In this document: positions 56,396 through 64,000 of the stretch, one piece after another
Numbering within the stretch: position 1 is the first letter of the stretch
Layout: every line of letters starts with the position of its first letter
Translations under genes and position numbers: made by a program
Notes under the pieces: model-generated
What the model was told of the DNA's origin: nothing
Databases searched by the model: none
What the model saw: the letters and a program-made list of their open reading frames with translations, nothing else
Origin: Pseudomonas putida
GTDB taxonomy: Bacteria > Pseudomonadota > Gammaproteobacteria > Pseudomonadales > Pseudomonadaceae
Direction of reading: 5' to 3'
Assembly (NCBI RefSeq): GCF_028682395.1
Contig: NZ_JANHLC010000001.1
Span: 310,001-374,000, forward strand
DNA length: 64,000 bases

Positions 56396-58996
56396 TCAAC
56401 CTCCCATCGCAGGATTGGCCGCAGCATTGGCCGCCAGGCGAAAGCTCTCGGCCGCTTCGCTATCCGCCTTGAGCGCCAGTAACACCGATTCCAATAACGT
56501 CTTCTCGGCGACTACCTCGGCTTTGGCCGTCGACGGCACAGGTGGCGTCGGTGCCAACGCGACAGCGAGGTCAGGTGATTTCATACCCTGGACGAACTCG
56601 CCGGTACGCGCCTTCAGGTCTCCCTCGATGCACACATCGCTGGCCAAAGACAGCTTGCCCTGGGCCTTGAGTTCACCGCTAATCATGACATTGCCCTTAA
56701 GACAGAGATCCTTGGCGTCCAATGTGATCTGCGCGTCGGGCGCCGAAACCAGAATGCCCAACTTGGAAAAAGTCAGTTTGCTGCCACCGACCCACAACAC
56801 AATCGACTCCTCGGCCTCCAGGCTGTACACCTTGCTTTTGTAGGTGGCGAACTGAGCCTCCTTTTCATAGGTCAGCACCGCTTCGGCGTTACTCATCGCC
56901 GTTGTTTTCTTCGAGGTAAAAATGGTGCTCTTGCCCTCAAAGAACTGCTTGTTGTACAAGCTGCGTTGTACTTCAAACTTGGGGCCCGCCAGATTGAGCT
57001 CAGTGACCTGCCCCATCAGGTTGATGTCCTGCTTGACGGCACCGGCATTAAAGCCCAACTGCTCGGCTGCCAGGGTCCCGCGCATCAGTATTGGGGCAAG
57101 GTTGACCAGGCTGTTGACGCCCGCCCTGCGCCAAGACTCTCCGCCTTCCCAGCCCGCCGTATTGAACTTGATGGTGAAGTCATCGGGCTTGGGCTTCTGC
57201 GGCTCTTTTTGCTCTTTTTGCTCTTTTTGCTCTTCTTTCTTTTCCCCCTCAAGCGCTGCGCCGCTCTTGTCAGCGGGCAACGCTCCAGAGTCGGCCAGGC
57301 CGATACACTCCCAATACAACCCGGGTACCTCACGGCGTTGCGTCGCACTAGAAATATCAAGGTGCTCGCCAGTACTGAGTTGCACCCCGGGGCGTTCGCC
57401 ACTGCCCAGGGTCAGGCGGCTGTTACCCACCGGCGACGCCATGCGCATCAAAGGTCCGGCGGCACTGTCTTCCATCGCCAAATAATGCCCGCCCGGTGAA
57501 CTGAAACCGCGCTGGGTACAATTCTGATCGTTGATCGGGCTAGGGTGCTCGGAGTTGGCCGCCGTCCCCGTGATCAGCGGCCGGTCCGGATCGCCGCCAA
57601 TAAAGGCCACCAGCACCTCACTGCCCTTGAGCAAGGGAAAGTGCATGCCATGCCGCTCACCGCTGGACAGGCACATAGGGCGCACCCAGGCCGACCCCTT
57701 GCCCACACCCCGGCGTTCACGGGCAAAGGGGAAAATCAGTCGGTAGCAGCCATGTTCATTGAGCAAGGGGCGGTCAAGCTCATCGCCTTCGACAATCGCG
57801 CTGAACAGTCCCCCGACACGCGGCCGCGGAGTGTTACAGACCGGCCGGTACTGCACTTCACTGGGCAGCGCCCGGAAGCGCTGGCTGAAACGACACCCTT
57901 GCAGCGCCTCGTCGTGCTGTCCCGGCAGTGGTTGCGAGCCCTGATGCTGGACTTCCTCTACCCAATAGCGGCTATTGAATTCAGGGCGGAAATGATCGTT
58001 GAGCTGGATCGGATAGCCTGCGCGCAAACCAAACAGCCGCCCTGCGCCACTGAACTGGCGCCGCCGACACGCCAACGCCTGGGCGCGCAGGGAAGCCAGC
58101 CAGCGCCCCTCGTCCAGCGAGCCATAGTGCTCGCCATAGACACGCTGCTCACCAAACCCTTGGTAGCGCCCACCCTCACCTTGCGCTTCCCGATCCTGTA
58201 CCGATGCCTCAATCGCCAGTTCGAGGTTGGCCTTACTGGCCGAGAAATCCCCCAGATATACGCTTTTCGGTGTCCCGGCACAGTGCCCCTGAAAACTCTG
58301 CAGGCCTGCCAGCGTGCGCGGCGCATCGACCGTGCTGTGCGGGCGGTAATACACCGCCAGGGGCTGGTTGGGCTGCAGCCGCATTGCGCCGCAGAACACC
58401 ACCGCCTCACGGTCCGCCAGTTGCTCGAAATAGTAATAGACGCCGAAATACTCCAGCTTGCGCGACAAGAAATCGAGGCTGTTTTCCTCAAACTGAAGGC
58501 TGAAACTGCGGCGACTGCGCGGCTCATCTTCGGCCGGCAGGCGGATGGCGAAGTCATAGCTGGGCGCTGTTGCTTCGGTACACTGAGCCGGCCCCTCGAG
58601 CCACTCACCCAACTCCCCCAACACTTCGCGAATCAATTCGGGCAGTGTCTTGTCCAGCCAGGTCTGCGAATGACGCTGTTGGCGCAGCAGCGCCAGCCGC
58701 GGCTCCAGCACCACTCGGTAGTAGGTATAGAGTTCATCACGCTCGAGCAGCACAACCTGGGTGACAACTCCGTGGTAACGCTGCGGCGTGTTGCGCTGAT
58801 CGACAAAACTCAGGCAGGCCGGACTGCCGAGCATGCACTCGTAGTCCAACTGATGATTGTTCACCGCCAGCCGGACCTCAAACCGATAGGGCCGGCTAAC
58901 CGCTTCGTCGCCACTCCAGTCGGCCACCAGCAGGGCTTCATTGGCCAGCGCCGTGCAACTGAACGTGCAATGGGCGTAATCAATGGAGTGATTCAT
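56396..58996 (-). CDS. vgrG: TssI / VgrG spike protein with C-terminal extension
   Basis: 866 residues from ATG 58996 (GAGGAG upstream, overlapping the tssH stop). gp27-like part about 1-390 (SYDFAIRLP..FSLQFEENSLDFLSRKLEYFGVYYYFE), gp5 OB fold about 405-500 (LIFPFARER, HFPLLKGSEVLVAFIGGDPDRPLITG, NCTQRGFSSPGGHYLAMED). A charged linker with EQKEQKEQKE (about 586-598) leads into a 270-residue tail with beta-helix-like segments (TLDAKDLCLKGNVMISGELKAQGKLSL) and an Ala-rich helical end. The tail has no recognised toxin motif and may be a cargo-binding platform. Confidence 0.94.
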   Translation of the reverse strand: MNHSIDYAHCTFSCTALANEALLVADWSGDEAVSRPYRFEVRLAVNNHQLDYECMLGSPACLSFVDQRNTPQRYHGVVTQVVLLERDELYTYYRVVLEPRLALLRQQRHSQTWLDKTLPELIREVLGELGEWLEGPAQCTEATAPSYDFAIRLPAEDEPRSRRSFSLQFEENSLDFLSRKLEYFGVYYYFEQLADREAVVFCGAMRLQPNQPLAVYYRPHSTVDAPRTLAGLQSFQGHCAGTPKSVYLGDFSASKANLELAIEASVQDREAQGEGGRYQGFGEQRVYGEHYGSLDEGRWLASLRAQALACRRRQFSGAGRLFGLRAGYPIQLNDHFRPEFNSRYWVEEVQHQGSQPLPGQHDEALQGCRFSQRFRALPSEVQYRPVCNTPRPRVGGLFSAIVEGDELDRPLLNEHGCYRLIFPFARERRGVGKGSAWVRPMCLSSGERHGMHFPLLKGSEVLVAFIGGDPDRPLITGTAANSEHPSPINDQNCTQRGFSSPGGHYLAMEDSAAGPLMRMASPVGNSRLTLGSGERPGVQLSTGEHLDISSATQRREVPGLYWECIGLADSGALPADKSGAALEGEKKEEQKEQKEQKEPQKPKPDDFTIKFNTAGWEGGESWRRAGVNSLVNLAPILMRGTLAAEQLGFNAGAVKQDINLMGQVTELNLAGPKFEVQRSLYNKQFFEGKSTIFTSKKTTAMSNAEAVLTYEKEAQFATYKSKVYSLEAEESIVLWVGGSKLTFSKLGILVSAPDAQITLDAKDLCLKGNVMISGELKAQGKLSLASDVCIEGDLKARTGEFVQGMKSPDLAVALAPTPPVPSTAKAEVVAEKTLLESVLLALKADSEAAESFRLAANAAANPAMGG
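57202..57237. repeat. In-frame 9-bp tandem repeat in vgrG
   Basis: The plus strand reads GCTCTTTTT three times followed by a degenerate fourth copy. On the coding strand this gives repeated Glu-Gln-Lys in the linker. Nine bases is a multiple of three, so gain or loss of copies would change linker length, not the frame. Confidence 0.85.
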
Positions 58997-61641
58997 CGGC
59001 AACTCCTCATAGCGTCATCATTGAGTTGATCCGGCGGCAAGGCGCCGTAACTACGCGCTACGTGCCAGCCGCCGTCAGCGTCCAGACTCACCCGCAACGC
59101 CAGCAGCGGTGGCTGTTCGGCCAGTGTCTGGAGCAACACCGCGCTAAGCATTGGCAGCAGGCTTTTGTTCAAGACCACCTCGATCTGCCGGGCACCGCTG
59201 TGCACGTCGATACACCGCGCGCAAATCGCCTGCTCGACGGCGCTGTCAACGTGTAGAGCGATGCCTCGGGTGCTCATCAGCCGTTCGCCCCAGCGCGCCA
59301 GCTTGAGCCGAACCACCGCCGCCAACCCTTCGTCGCCCAGAGGCGCAAAGGGCACAACCGTCATCCGCGCCAGCAGCGCTGTTTTGAAATGAGCCGCCAG
59401 GCGCGGCCGGATCGCGTGCTGCAAGGTCTCGATCGGCACCGGGCCGGCTTCGCATAACGCACTGATCTGCTCACTGCCCAGGTTGCTGGTCAGGAACACT
59501 ACGGTGTTGCTGAAATCGACTTGACGTCCTTCGCCATCGGCCAACCAACCCTTGTCGAAGACCTGGTGAAACAGGTTGAGCACTTGCAGATCGGCCTTTT
59601 CCACCTCATCGAGCAACACCACCGAATAAGGCCGACGGCGTACGGCTTCGGTCAATACACCGCCCTCGCCATAGCCGACATAGCCTGGCGGCGAGCCGAC
59701 CAAGCGGCTCAGGCTGTGCTTCTCCTGGAACTCGCTCATGTTCACGGTGATCAGCGCCTGCTCACCACCAAACAAGTGCTCGGCTACGGCCAGTGCCGTT
59801 TCACTCTTGCCCACGCCCGAAGGCCCGACCAACAAGAAGACGCCCAGCGGTTGGCGAGGATCGCGCAAGCCGACCTGGGCCGACTCCAGCACTTGCACAA
59901 CCGTCTCCAGGGCGGCGGTCTGGCCGTGAATACGTTGGCGCAGGGGCGTCGCCAGATCGATCTGCGGCCCCTGCCGATGAATCTGTCCCAGGGGTACGCC
60001 GGTCCATTGCGAGACCACTTGCGCGACGACTTCGCCCGTGACTTCGCTAAAAACCTGGGGCGATTGCCCTTGCAGGGCATGCAAGTCAGCGCAGGCCAGC
60101 GCCAACTCGTGGCCCAGAGCGATAGAGGCCGCCGATTCGCCTTCCGCACCCAGTTGCGCACGCAGGTTCAACACCCGTTCCACCGCACTCTTCTCGGCGA
60201 CCCAGTCACACCGCAAGCGCTCCTGACGCTGCACCAGTTGCTCCTGCTCGCGGATAATGGCCTGAAGCCGCTCATCCATCTGCGCCGCCATCCCCGCTTC
60301 GCTGCGATCACGTTCGAGCGCCCGGCTTTCGCGCTCCAACTCGGCCGCCCGCCGCTCCAGACGCTCCAGGGCCACCGGCTTCATCCCCAGGCCAATGCGC
60401 ACCCGCGCGCATGCGGTATCCAACAGGTCCACGGCTTTGTCCGGTTGCAGGCGCCCGCTGATGTAACGACCGGCCAACTGCGCAGCCGCGACCACCGCTT
60501 CGTCGCGCACGCTCACCCCATGGGCCGCTTCGTAGTGTGGCCTCAGCCCCCGCAGAATCTGCACCGTAGTCGGCACATCAGGTTCGGCCAGGCTGACCAG
60601 TTGAAAGCGTCGGGCCAGGGCCGGGTCCTTCTCGAAGTACTTCTTGTATTCGCTCCAGGTGGTCGCCGCGATCATGCGCAACTCGCCACGGGCCAGCGCC
60701 GGCTTGAGCAGGTTGGCGGCATCGGAGCCGCCGGGCGTGTCACCCGCACCGACCAATCGGTGAGCTTCATCGATAAAAAGCAAAGTCGGCTGAAGCGCGG
60801 TCCTGACTTCATCCAGGACGCTGCACAGACGCTTTTCGAACTCCCCCTTGACGCTGGCCCCAGCTTCCAGTGCACCAAGATCAAGGCTGAGCAAACGGGT
60901 ACCCTGCAGAAACGGCGGGACATCGCCCTGGACAATCCGCAAAGCCAGCCCTTCGACGATGGCAGTCTTGCCCACCCCCGGTTCACCGACCGCAATGGGG
61001 TTGTTTTTGCGGCGGCGCGCGAGGATATCGATCATCCGGCGAATCTCGTCGTCGCGCCCAAATACCGGGTCGATGCCGTTTGCCGCGGCCTTGGCGGTAA
61101 AGTCCTCACAAAAGCGCGCAATCGCGCCTGACGAGTCCACGCCAGCGACCTCGCCCGTTGTCGACTCCTCGATAGATCCGGCCCGCCAAACGTCAGCCTG
61201 ATCAATCAGCCCTTGGCGCGAGACTCCGCGCAACAACAGAGCCCAGGGTTCCGCGCCCAGGCGCGCGGCGCGCGCCAGCACTGCCAGCAGCAACGCGCCA
61301 CTGCGTACTTGTCGCCCGCCCAGGGTCAACGAAGCTTCAAGCCAGGCATCCTGGATCCACTCAATCAACGCCTGAGCAAACACCGGACGCCCGGCATTGC
61401 CAGCCTCCAGCCCGGCCAGGACTTGCTCCAGCACAACGCGCAGGCGCAGTGGCTCGATATCGTGGGCGCTCAGCATATGCGGCAGATCACAGTGCTCATG
61501 CTCCAGCAAGCTATGCAGCAGATGCTCGAGGGTAATTTCATGGTGATGGCGCGTCAGGGCCACGCCTGCGGCATTTTCCAGGGCCTGGGTGCAGTAGGGA
61601 TTAAGACAGGCGAATAACGCCTTGAGATCGGCTTGAATCAT
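58993..61641 (-). CDS. tssH: TssH / ClpV, T6SS sheath-recycling AAA+ ATPase
   Basis: 882 residues from ATG 61641 (GGAGATACACCC upstream, overlapping the tssG stop). Clp-N domain about 1-150; AAA1 with Walker [10 protein letters not shown] near residue 217 and Walker [16 protein letters not shown]2 with Walker [12 protein letters not shown] near residue 606 and LLDEVEKAD. An internal coiled region separates them. ClpV disassembles the contracted TssBC sheath. Its stop overlaps the vgrG start. Confidence 0.96.
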   Translation of the reverse strand: MIQADLKALFACLNPYCTQALENAAGVALTRHHHEITLEHLLHSLLEHEHCDLPHMLSAHDIEPLRLRVVLEQVLAGLEAGNAGRPVFAQALIEWIQDAWLEASLTLGGRQVRSGALLLAVLARAARLGAEPWALLLRGVSRQGLIDQADVWRAGSIEESTTGEVAGVDSSGAIARFCEDFTAKAAANGIDPVFGRDDEIRRMIDILARRRKNNPIAVGEPGVGKTAIVEGLALRIVQGDVPPFLQGTRLLSLDLGALEAGASVKGEFEKRLCSVLDEVRTALQPTLLFIDEAHRLVGAGDTPGGSDAANLLKPALARGELRMIAATTWSEYKKYFEKDPALARRFQLVSLAEPDVPTTVQILRGLRPHYEAAHGVSVRDEAVVAAAQLAGRYISGRLQPDKAVDLLDTACARVRIGLGMKPVALERLERRAAELERESRALERDRSEAGMAAQMDERLQAIIREQEQLVQRQERLRCDWVAEKSAVERVLNLRAQLGAEGESAASIALGHELALACADLHALQGQSPQVFSEVTGEVVAQVVSQWTGVPLGQIHRQGPQIDLATPLRQRIHGQTAALETVVQVLESAQVGLRDPRQPLGVFLLVGPSGVGKSETALAVAEHLFGGEQALITVNMSEFQEKHSLSRLVGSPPGYVGYGEGGVLTEAVRRRPYSVVLLDEVEKADLQVLNLFHQVFDKGWLADGEGRQVDFSNTVVFLTSNLGSEQISALCEAGPVPIETLQHAIRPRLAAHFKTALLARMTVVPFAPLGDEGLAAVVRLKLARWGERLMSTRGIALHVDSAVEQAICARCIDVHSGARQIEVVLNKSLLPMLSAVLLQTLAEQPPLLALRVSLDADGGWHVARSYGALPPDQLNDDAMRSCR

Positions 61642-62618
61642 GGGTGTATCTCCGTCGATGGCCCTGGCCTTAAATCCAGGTCGATATCCGCGTAAACACT
61701 GCGCTCGCCCAGCCAGGTGTTGAGGCCCAGTTGCTGCCAGCCCGTGCCCAGGCTTGCAGCCGGCTGTTCGTCGGCCATCAGCCCCAGTTGCAGGCGACAG
61801 TCCAGCGGCCCCTGCAGGTAGAGCCCGACGACCCGCGCCAAACGTTGATACAAGGGCGTTCCCGGCAACAATCCATGAAAATCCACAGCCGAAAGGCTGC
61901 CCAGACGAATCGCCAGGGTGCTGGTGCGGTCCATCACGCTGCCCCCCAGCAAGCTGTCCATGCCCAGGCCACACGCCTGCTGCCCAAGCAGAAAACGCGC
62001 GGCGCCAGTCACCGGAATCCGCCGCTCGATGCAACTACGCACCGTCACCACGCCGACGCCCACGACGCCTTGCACTAATACCTGCAGGCTCAGCGCCGAA
62101 CGCGGGTACTGGTTGAACAACCCGGCATAGGGCAACAACAGCCGGCGGTCTTCGGCAAAGGCCGGTGCGACATCGGCCAGCCCGAGCAGCGCATAAAACT
62201 GCTGCAAACGCCGCTGCTCGCGGCGCTCGCAGATCACCAGCCAACTGCGGTACTTCTCCCAGGCCTGGAACAACAGGGGGTACAACTCGGCATGCAGGAT
62301 GTCGAGAAAATCGCGCATGACTCGACCGCCATTGCGGCGCTCGTCGAGCAGGTCTTCGCTATAAAAAGTCGGCAACGGCGAACTCACGCCATAAAGCCCG
62401 AAAAAATTGGCCTCGATCCAGATATGACCGTCAGCATCACGCTCGACGCTTTCGATATCGCACTCGGGGAACCCCAGTCCCAGCGAGGGCCGCACACGCA
62501 CCGCTTGGCGAAACGCCTGCTCGTCTTCAAAACTCAAGCGCAGCAAGCGCAGCAGTTGGAAAAAGCCGTACTCGCGCGCCGCCTCGAACAGCGGCTCAGG
62601 CGCTTTTACAACAGGCAT
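61638..62618 (-). CDS. tssG: TssG, T6SS baseplate subunit
   Basis: 326 residues from ATG 62618. Landmarks: FEAAREYGFFQLLRLLRL, VRVRPSLGLGFPECDIESVE, FFGLYGVSSPLPTFYSEDLL and LLLPYAGLFNQYPRS. TssG joins TssF and TssE in the baseplate wedge around VgrG. The start overlaps the tssF end by 13 bases and its stop overlaps tssH (ATGA). Confidence 0.95.
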   Translation of the reverse strand: MPVVKAPEPLFEAAREYGFFQLLRLLRLSFEDEQAFRQAVRVRPSLGLGFPECDIESVERDADGHIWIEANFFGLYGVSSPLPTFYSEDLLDERRNGGRVMRDFLDILHAELYPLLFQAWEKYRSWLVICERREQRRLQQFYALLGLADVAPAFAEDRRLLLPYAGLFNQYPRSALSLQVLVQGVVGVGVVTVRSCIERRIPVTGAARFLLGQQACGLGMDSLLGGSVMDRTSTLAIRLGSLSAVDFHGLLPGTPLYQRLARVVGLYLQGPLDCRLQLGLMADEQPAASLGTGWQQLGLNTWLGERSVYADIDLDLRPGPSTEIHP

Positions 62619-64000
62619 AGGCGCCCCGTCTTGGCCGGCCAAACCAGCGTTTCCCCACTCACCGTGTCTTGCAGGCTCAAGGCACTGAAACTGTTGACCG
62701 CAACACAACCGGCGAAAAACTCGTCAAGCACACAGCCGAACAAGAACAGATCGCCGGGTCCGTGAAAATGATCACCCCGGCACATCACCCGCACCGCCCT
62801 TCCGGTGATCGGCAGCCCGCGGACAAATCGCCGCTCATCCACGGCCTCGACCTGCACCACAGACTCGATCCGCCGCCGCTTGGCGCCATCGGACTCTGCG
62901 CCCTGGGCAGGCAGGTACAGGCTCAACAGTTCGCACAAGTGCTCGCGGCTGGCCAGTTTCAAATGGTTGGCATTGAGTTGGGACAACACGCGCCAAAGCA
63001 GCCGATCGTCGAACAGGGGCGGCTGACTGGGTGTAATACTACGAATGTTGCTGAAGCTGACCCGATCTGGCGAATGGTCGCTCGGCTGGTTGATATCACC
63101 GAGGCGCAGGCTTTCCGGCAAGTTGCCGTGGGTACAGGTCAGGCCTATCGATAACGTGCTCTCGCCGGAGCGCCTGCCATCTTGCACCGGCAGGCTCAGG
63201 TAATGCTCGAAGCCCTGGCTGTCGAGCAACGACGCACGAATTCTCAGGTGATAGCCGTCACCCTGCTCCAACGCCGTATAAGGACGATACTGCCGGGGCT
63301 TGCCGCCAGGCAGATAGCCTTCGACACGATCCACCGAATAGATGCGCAGCGCTGGGCAACGGCTCTGGTCCGCCGGCTGGATACGGTACTCCGCCTGGCG
63401 CTGATCGATACGCAGCGGGTGGGCATCCTGGCGAAACAGATTGACCACGGGGCTGACATTAAGCCGCAGGCTCTGCGGGCTCACGGCGGGCGTCCAGTCT
63501 GGCAGGTCATCAAACATCAGCCGCACGCTGAAACGTCCGCTCTCGCCCCGTGCGCGCCAGCGGGAAAAGCCTTGCAGATCGACAAACAGAAACTTCTCCG
63601 GCAGGGCGAAATACTCCTGCAACAGCCGGTACGCCGGATGGGCCGTGGCCGGATAGGGCATAAGCTCCAGGGCGGGATCAAAACCGGCCATGGACAACGC
63701 CTCACGCCCCAGCAACAGCAACGGCTGTCCAGCGGCGCCAATGCGCACCTCGCGCAGGTTGCGCGCCAGCAAACGCAACAACTTGCTGGCCTCGGCCAAG
63801 CCGTCGCCCAGATAGAGCCGCAGGCGATCGCCCTGCCAGTCACTGGCACGAATCGCGTCGAATGCAAACTCAAGCAGCAGCGAACGCTCCTGGGTCGCGC
63901 CTCCGTCCCAACGCACCGTTTCCAGGCGCAACGGTTCAATATCGACGGCAAACGAGGTGCAAAAACGGGTGGGCTCACCGTCCACGGGCACCGACTGGAC
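62606..64000 (-). CDS. tssF: TssF, T6SS baseplate subunit (3' part)
   Basis: The gene enters from the right edge; 464 codons are visible of the usual 580-620. TssF signatures: RRRIESVVQVEAVDERRFVRG near the C terminus and FKFRPALELMPYP-like PALELMPYPATAHPAYRLLQEYFALPEKFLFVD in the middle. With TssG it forms the baseplate wedge. The tssA, B, C, D (hcp) and E genes are not in the window and probably lie to the right. Confidence 0.93.
   Translation of the reverse strand, partial: VQSVPVDGEPTRFCTSFAVDIEPLRLETVRWDGGATQERSLLLEFAFDAIRASDWQGDRLRLYLGDGLAEASKLLRLLARNLREVRIGAAGQPLLLLGREALSMAGFDPALELMPYPATAHPAYRLLQEYFALPEKFLFVDLQGFSRWRARGESGRFSVRLMFDDLPDWTPAVSPQSLRLNVSPVVNLFRQDAHPLRIDQRQAEYRIQPADQSRCPALRIYSVDRVEGYLPGGKPRQYRPYTALEQGDGYHLRIRASLLDSQGFEHYLSLPVQDGRRSGESTLSIGLTCTHGNLPESLRLGDINQPSDHSPDRVSFSNIRSITPSQPPLFDDRLLWRVLSQLNANHLKLASREHLCELLSLYLPAQGAESDGAKRRRIESVVQVEAVDERRFVRGLPITGRAVRVMCRGDHFHGPGDLFLFGCVLDEFFAGCVAVNSFSALSLQDTVSGETLVWPAKTGRLCLL

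Noticed and set aside
56396..57200. VgrG C-terminal tail as an enzymatic toxin domain
   Set aside because: No catalytic motif (lysozyme, lipase, nuclease or ADP-ribosylation) could be recognised; repeats suggest a structural role.

Overview
The window is a piece of a Pseudomonas chromosome, most likely from the P. fluorescens/P. putida side of the genus. The evidence is high-GC coding sequence, Pseudomonas-type proteins (FabA/FabB pair, BraB, LpdG, sdhCDAB-sucAB-lpdG-sucCD next to gltA) and a gene order that, from memory, follows the P. aeruginosa kdp-to-gltA segment with some genes missing and others inserted. Species cannot be fixed from the sequence alone.

Layout. 1-4065 (minus): kdpFABC potassium-pump operon with a KdpE-like box upstream of kdpF. 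4375-7102 (plus): an OmpR-type regulator and a sensor kinase with a polyproline periplasmic loop, then a five-loop EF-hand protein. 7163-15093 (minus): AI-2E family exporter, a DUF4892 protein, two alpha/beta hydrolases, a hotdog thioesterase, an acyl-CoA ligase preceded by a palindromic operator candidate, SixA, a DUF4389 protein and GpsA. 15498-20310 (plus): a periplasmic ABC-binding-like protein translationally coupled to a hybrid sensor kinase, then fabA-fabB with a DesT-like site. 20487-21620: an AT-richer orphan lipase-like gene wedged between fabB and a chemoreceptor gene. 21667-33246: chemoreceptor, DUF3859 protein, amidohydrolase, OsmC, pirin, dienelactone hydrolase, htpG with a good sigma-32 promoter, two overlapping hotdog thioesterases, a small coiled-coil lipoprotein, a DUF599 membrane protein and BraB. 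33247-46306: the TCA block sdhCDAB / sucAB-lpdG-sucCD (minus) diverging from gltA (plus), with tandem terminators between sdhB and sucA.

46394-64000 (minus) is the most accessory part: a type VI secretion (T6SS) operon read in the order tssF-G-H-I, DUF2169/pentapeptide-repeat protein, DUF3540 protein, DUF4150 PAAR-like protein, tssJ-K-L-M. Nearly all genes overlap or abut. The inserted three-gene module between vgrG and tssJ looks like a second spike/tip set. My reading is that the DUF3540 protein resembles a shortened VgrG (OB fold plus beta-helix), capped by the PAAR-like tip and helped by the DUF2169 protein. No classical toxin or immunity gene is visible in the operon. The orphan lipase-like gene at 20487 could be a distant cargo, but this is conjecture.

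No tRNA, rRNA, CRISPR array, insertion sequence or prophage was seen.
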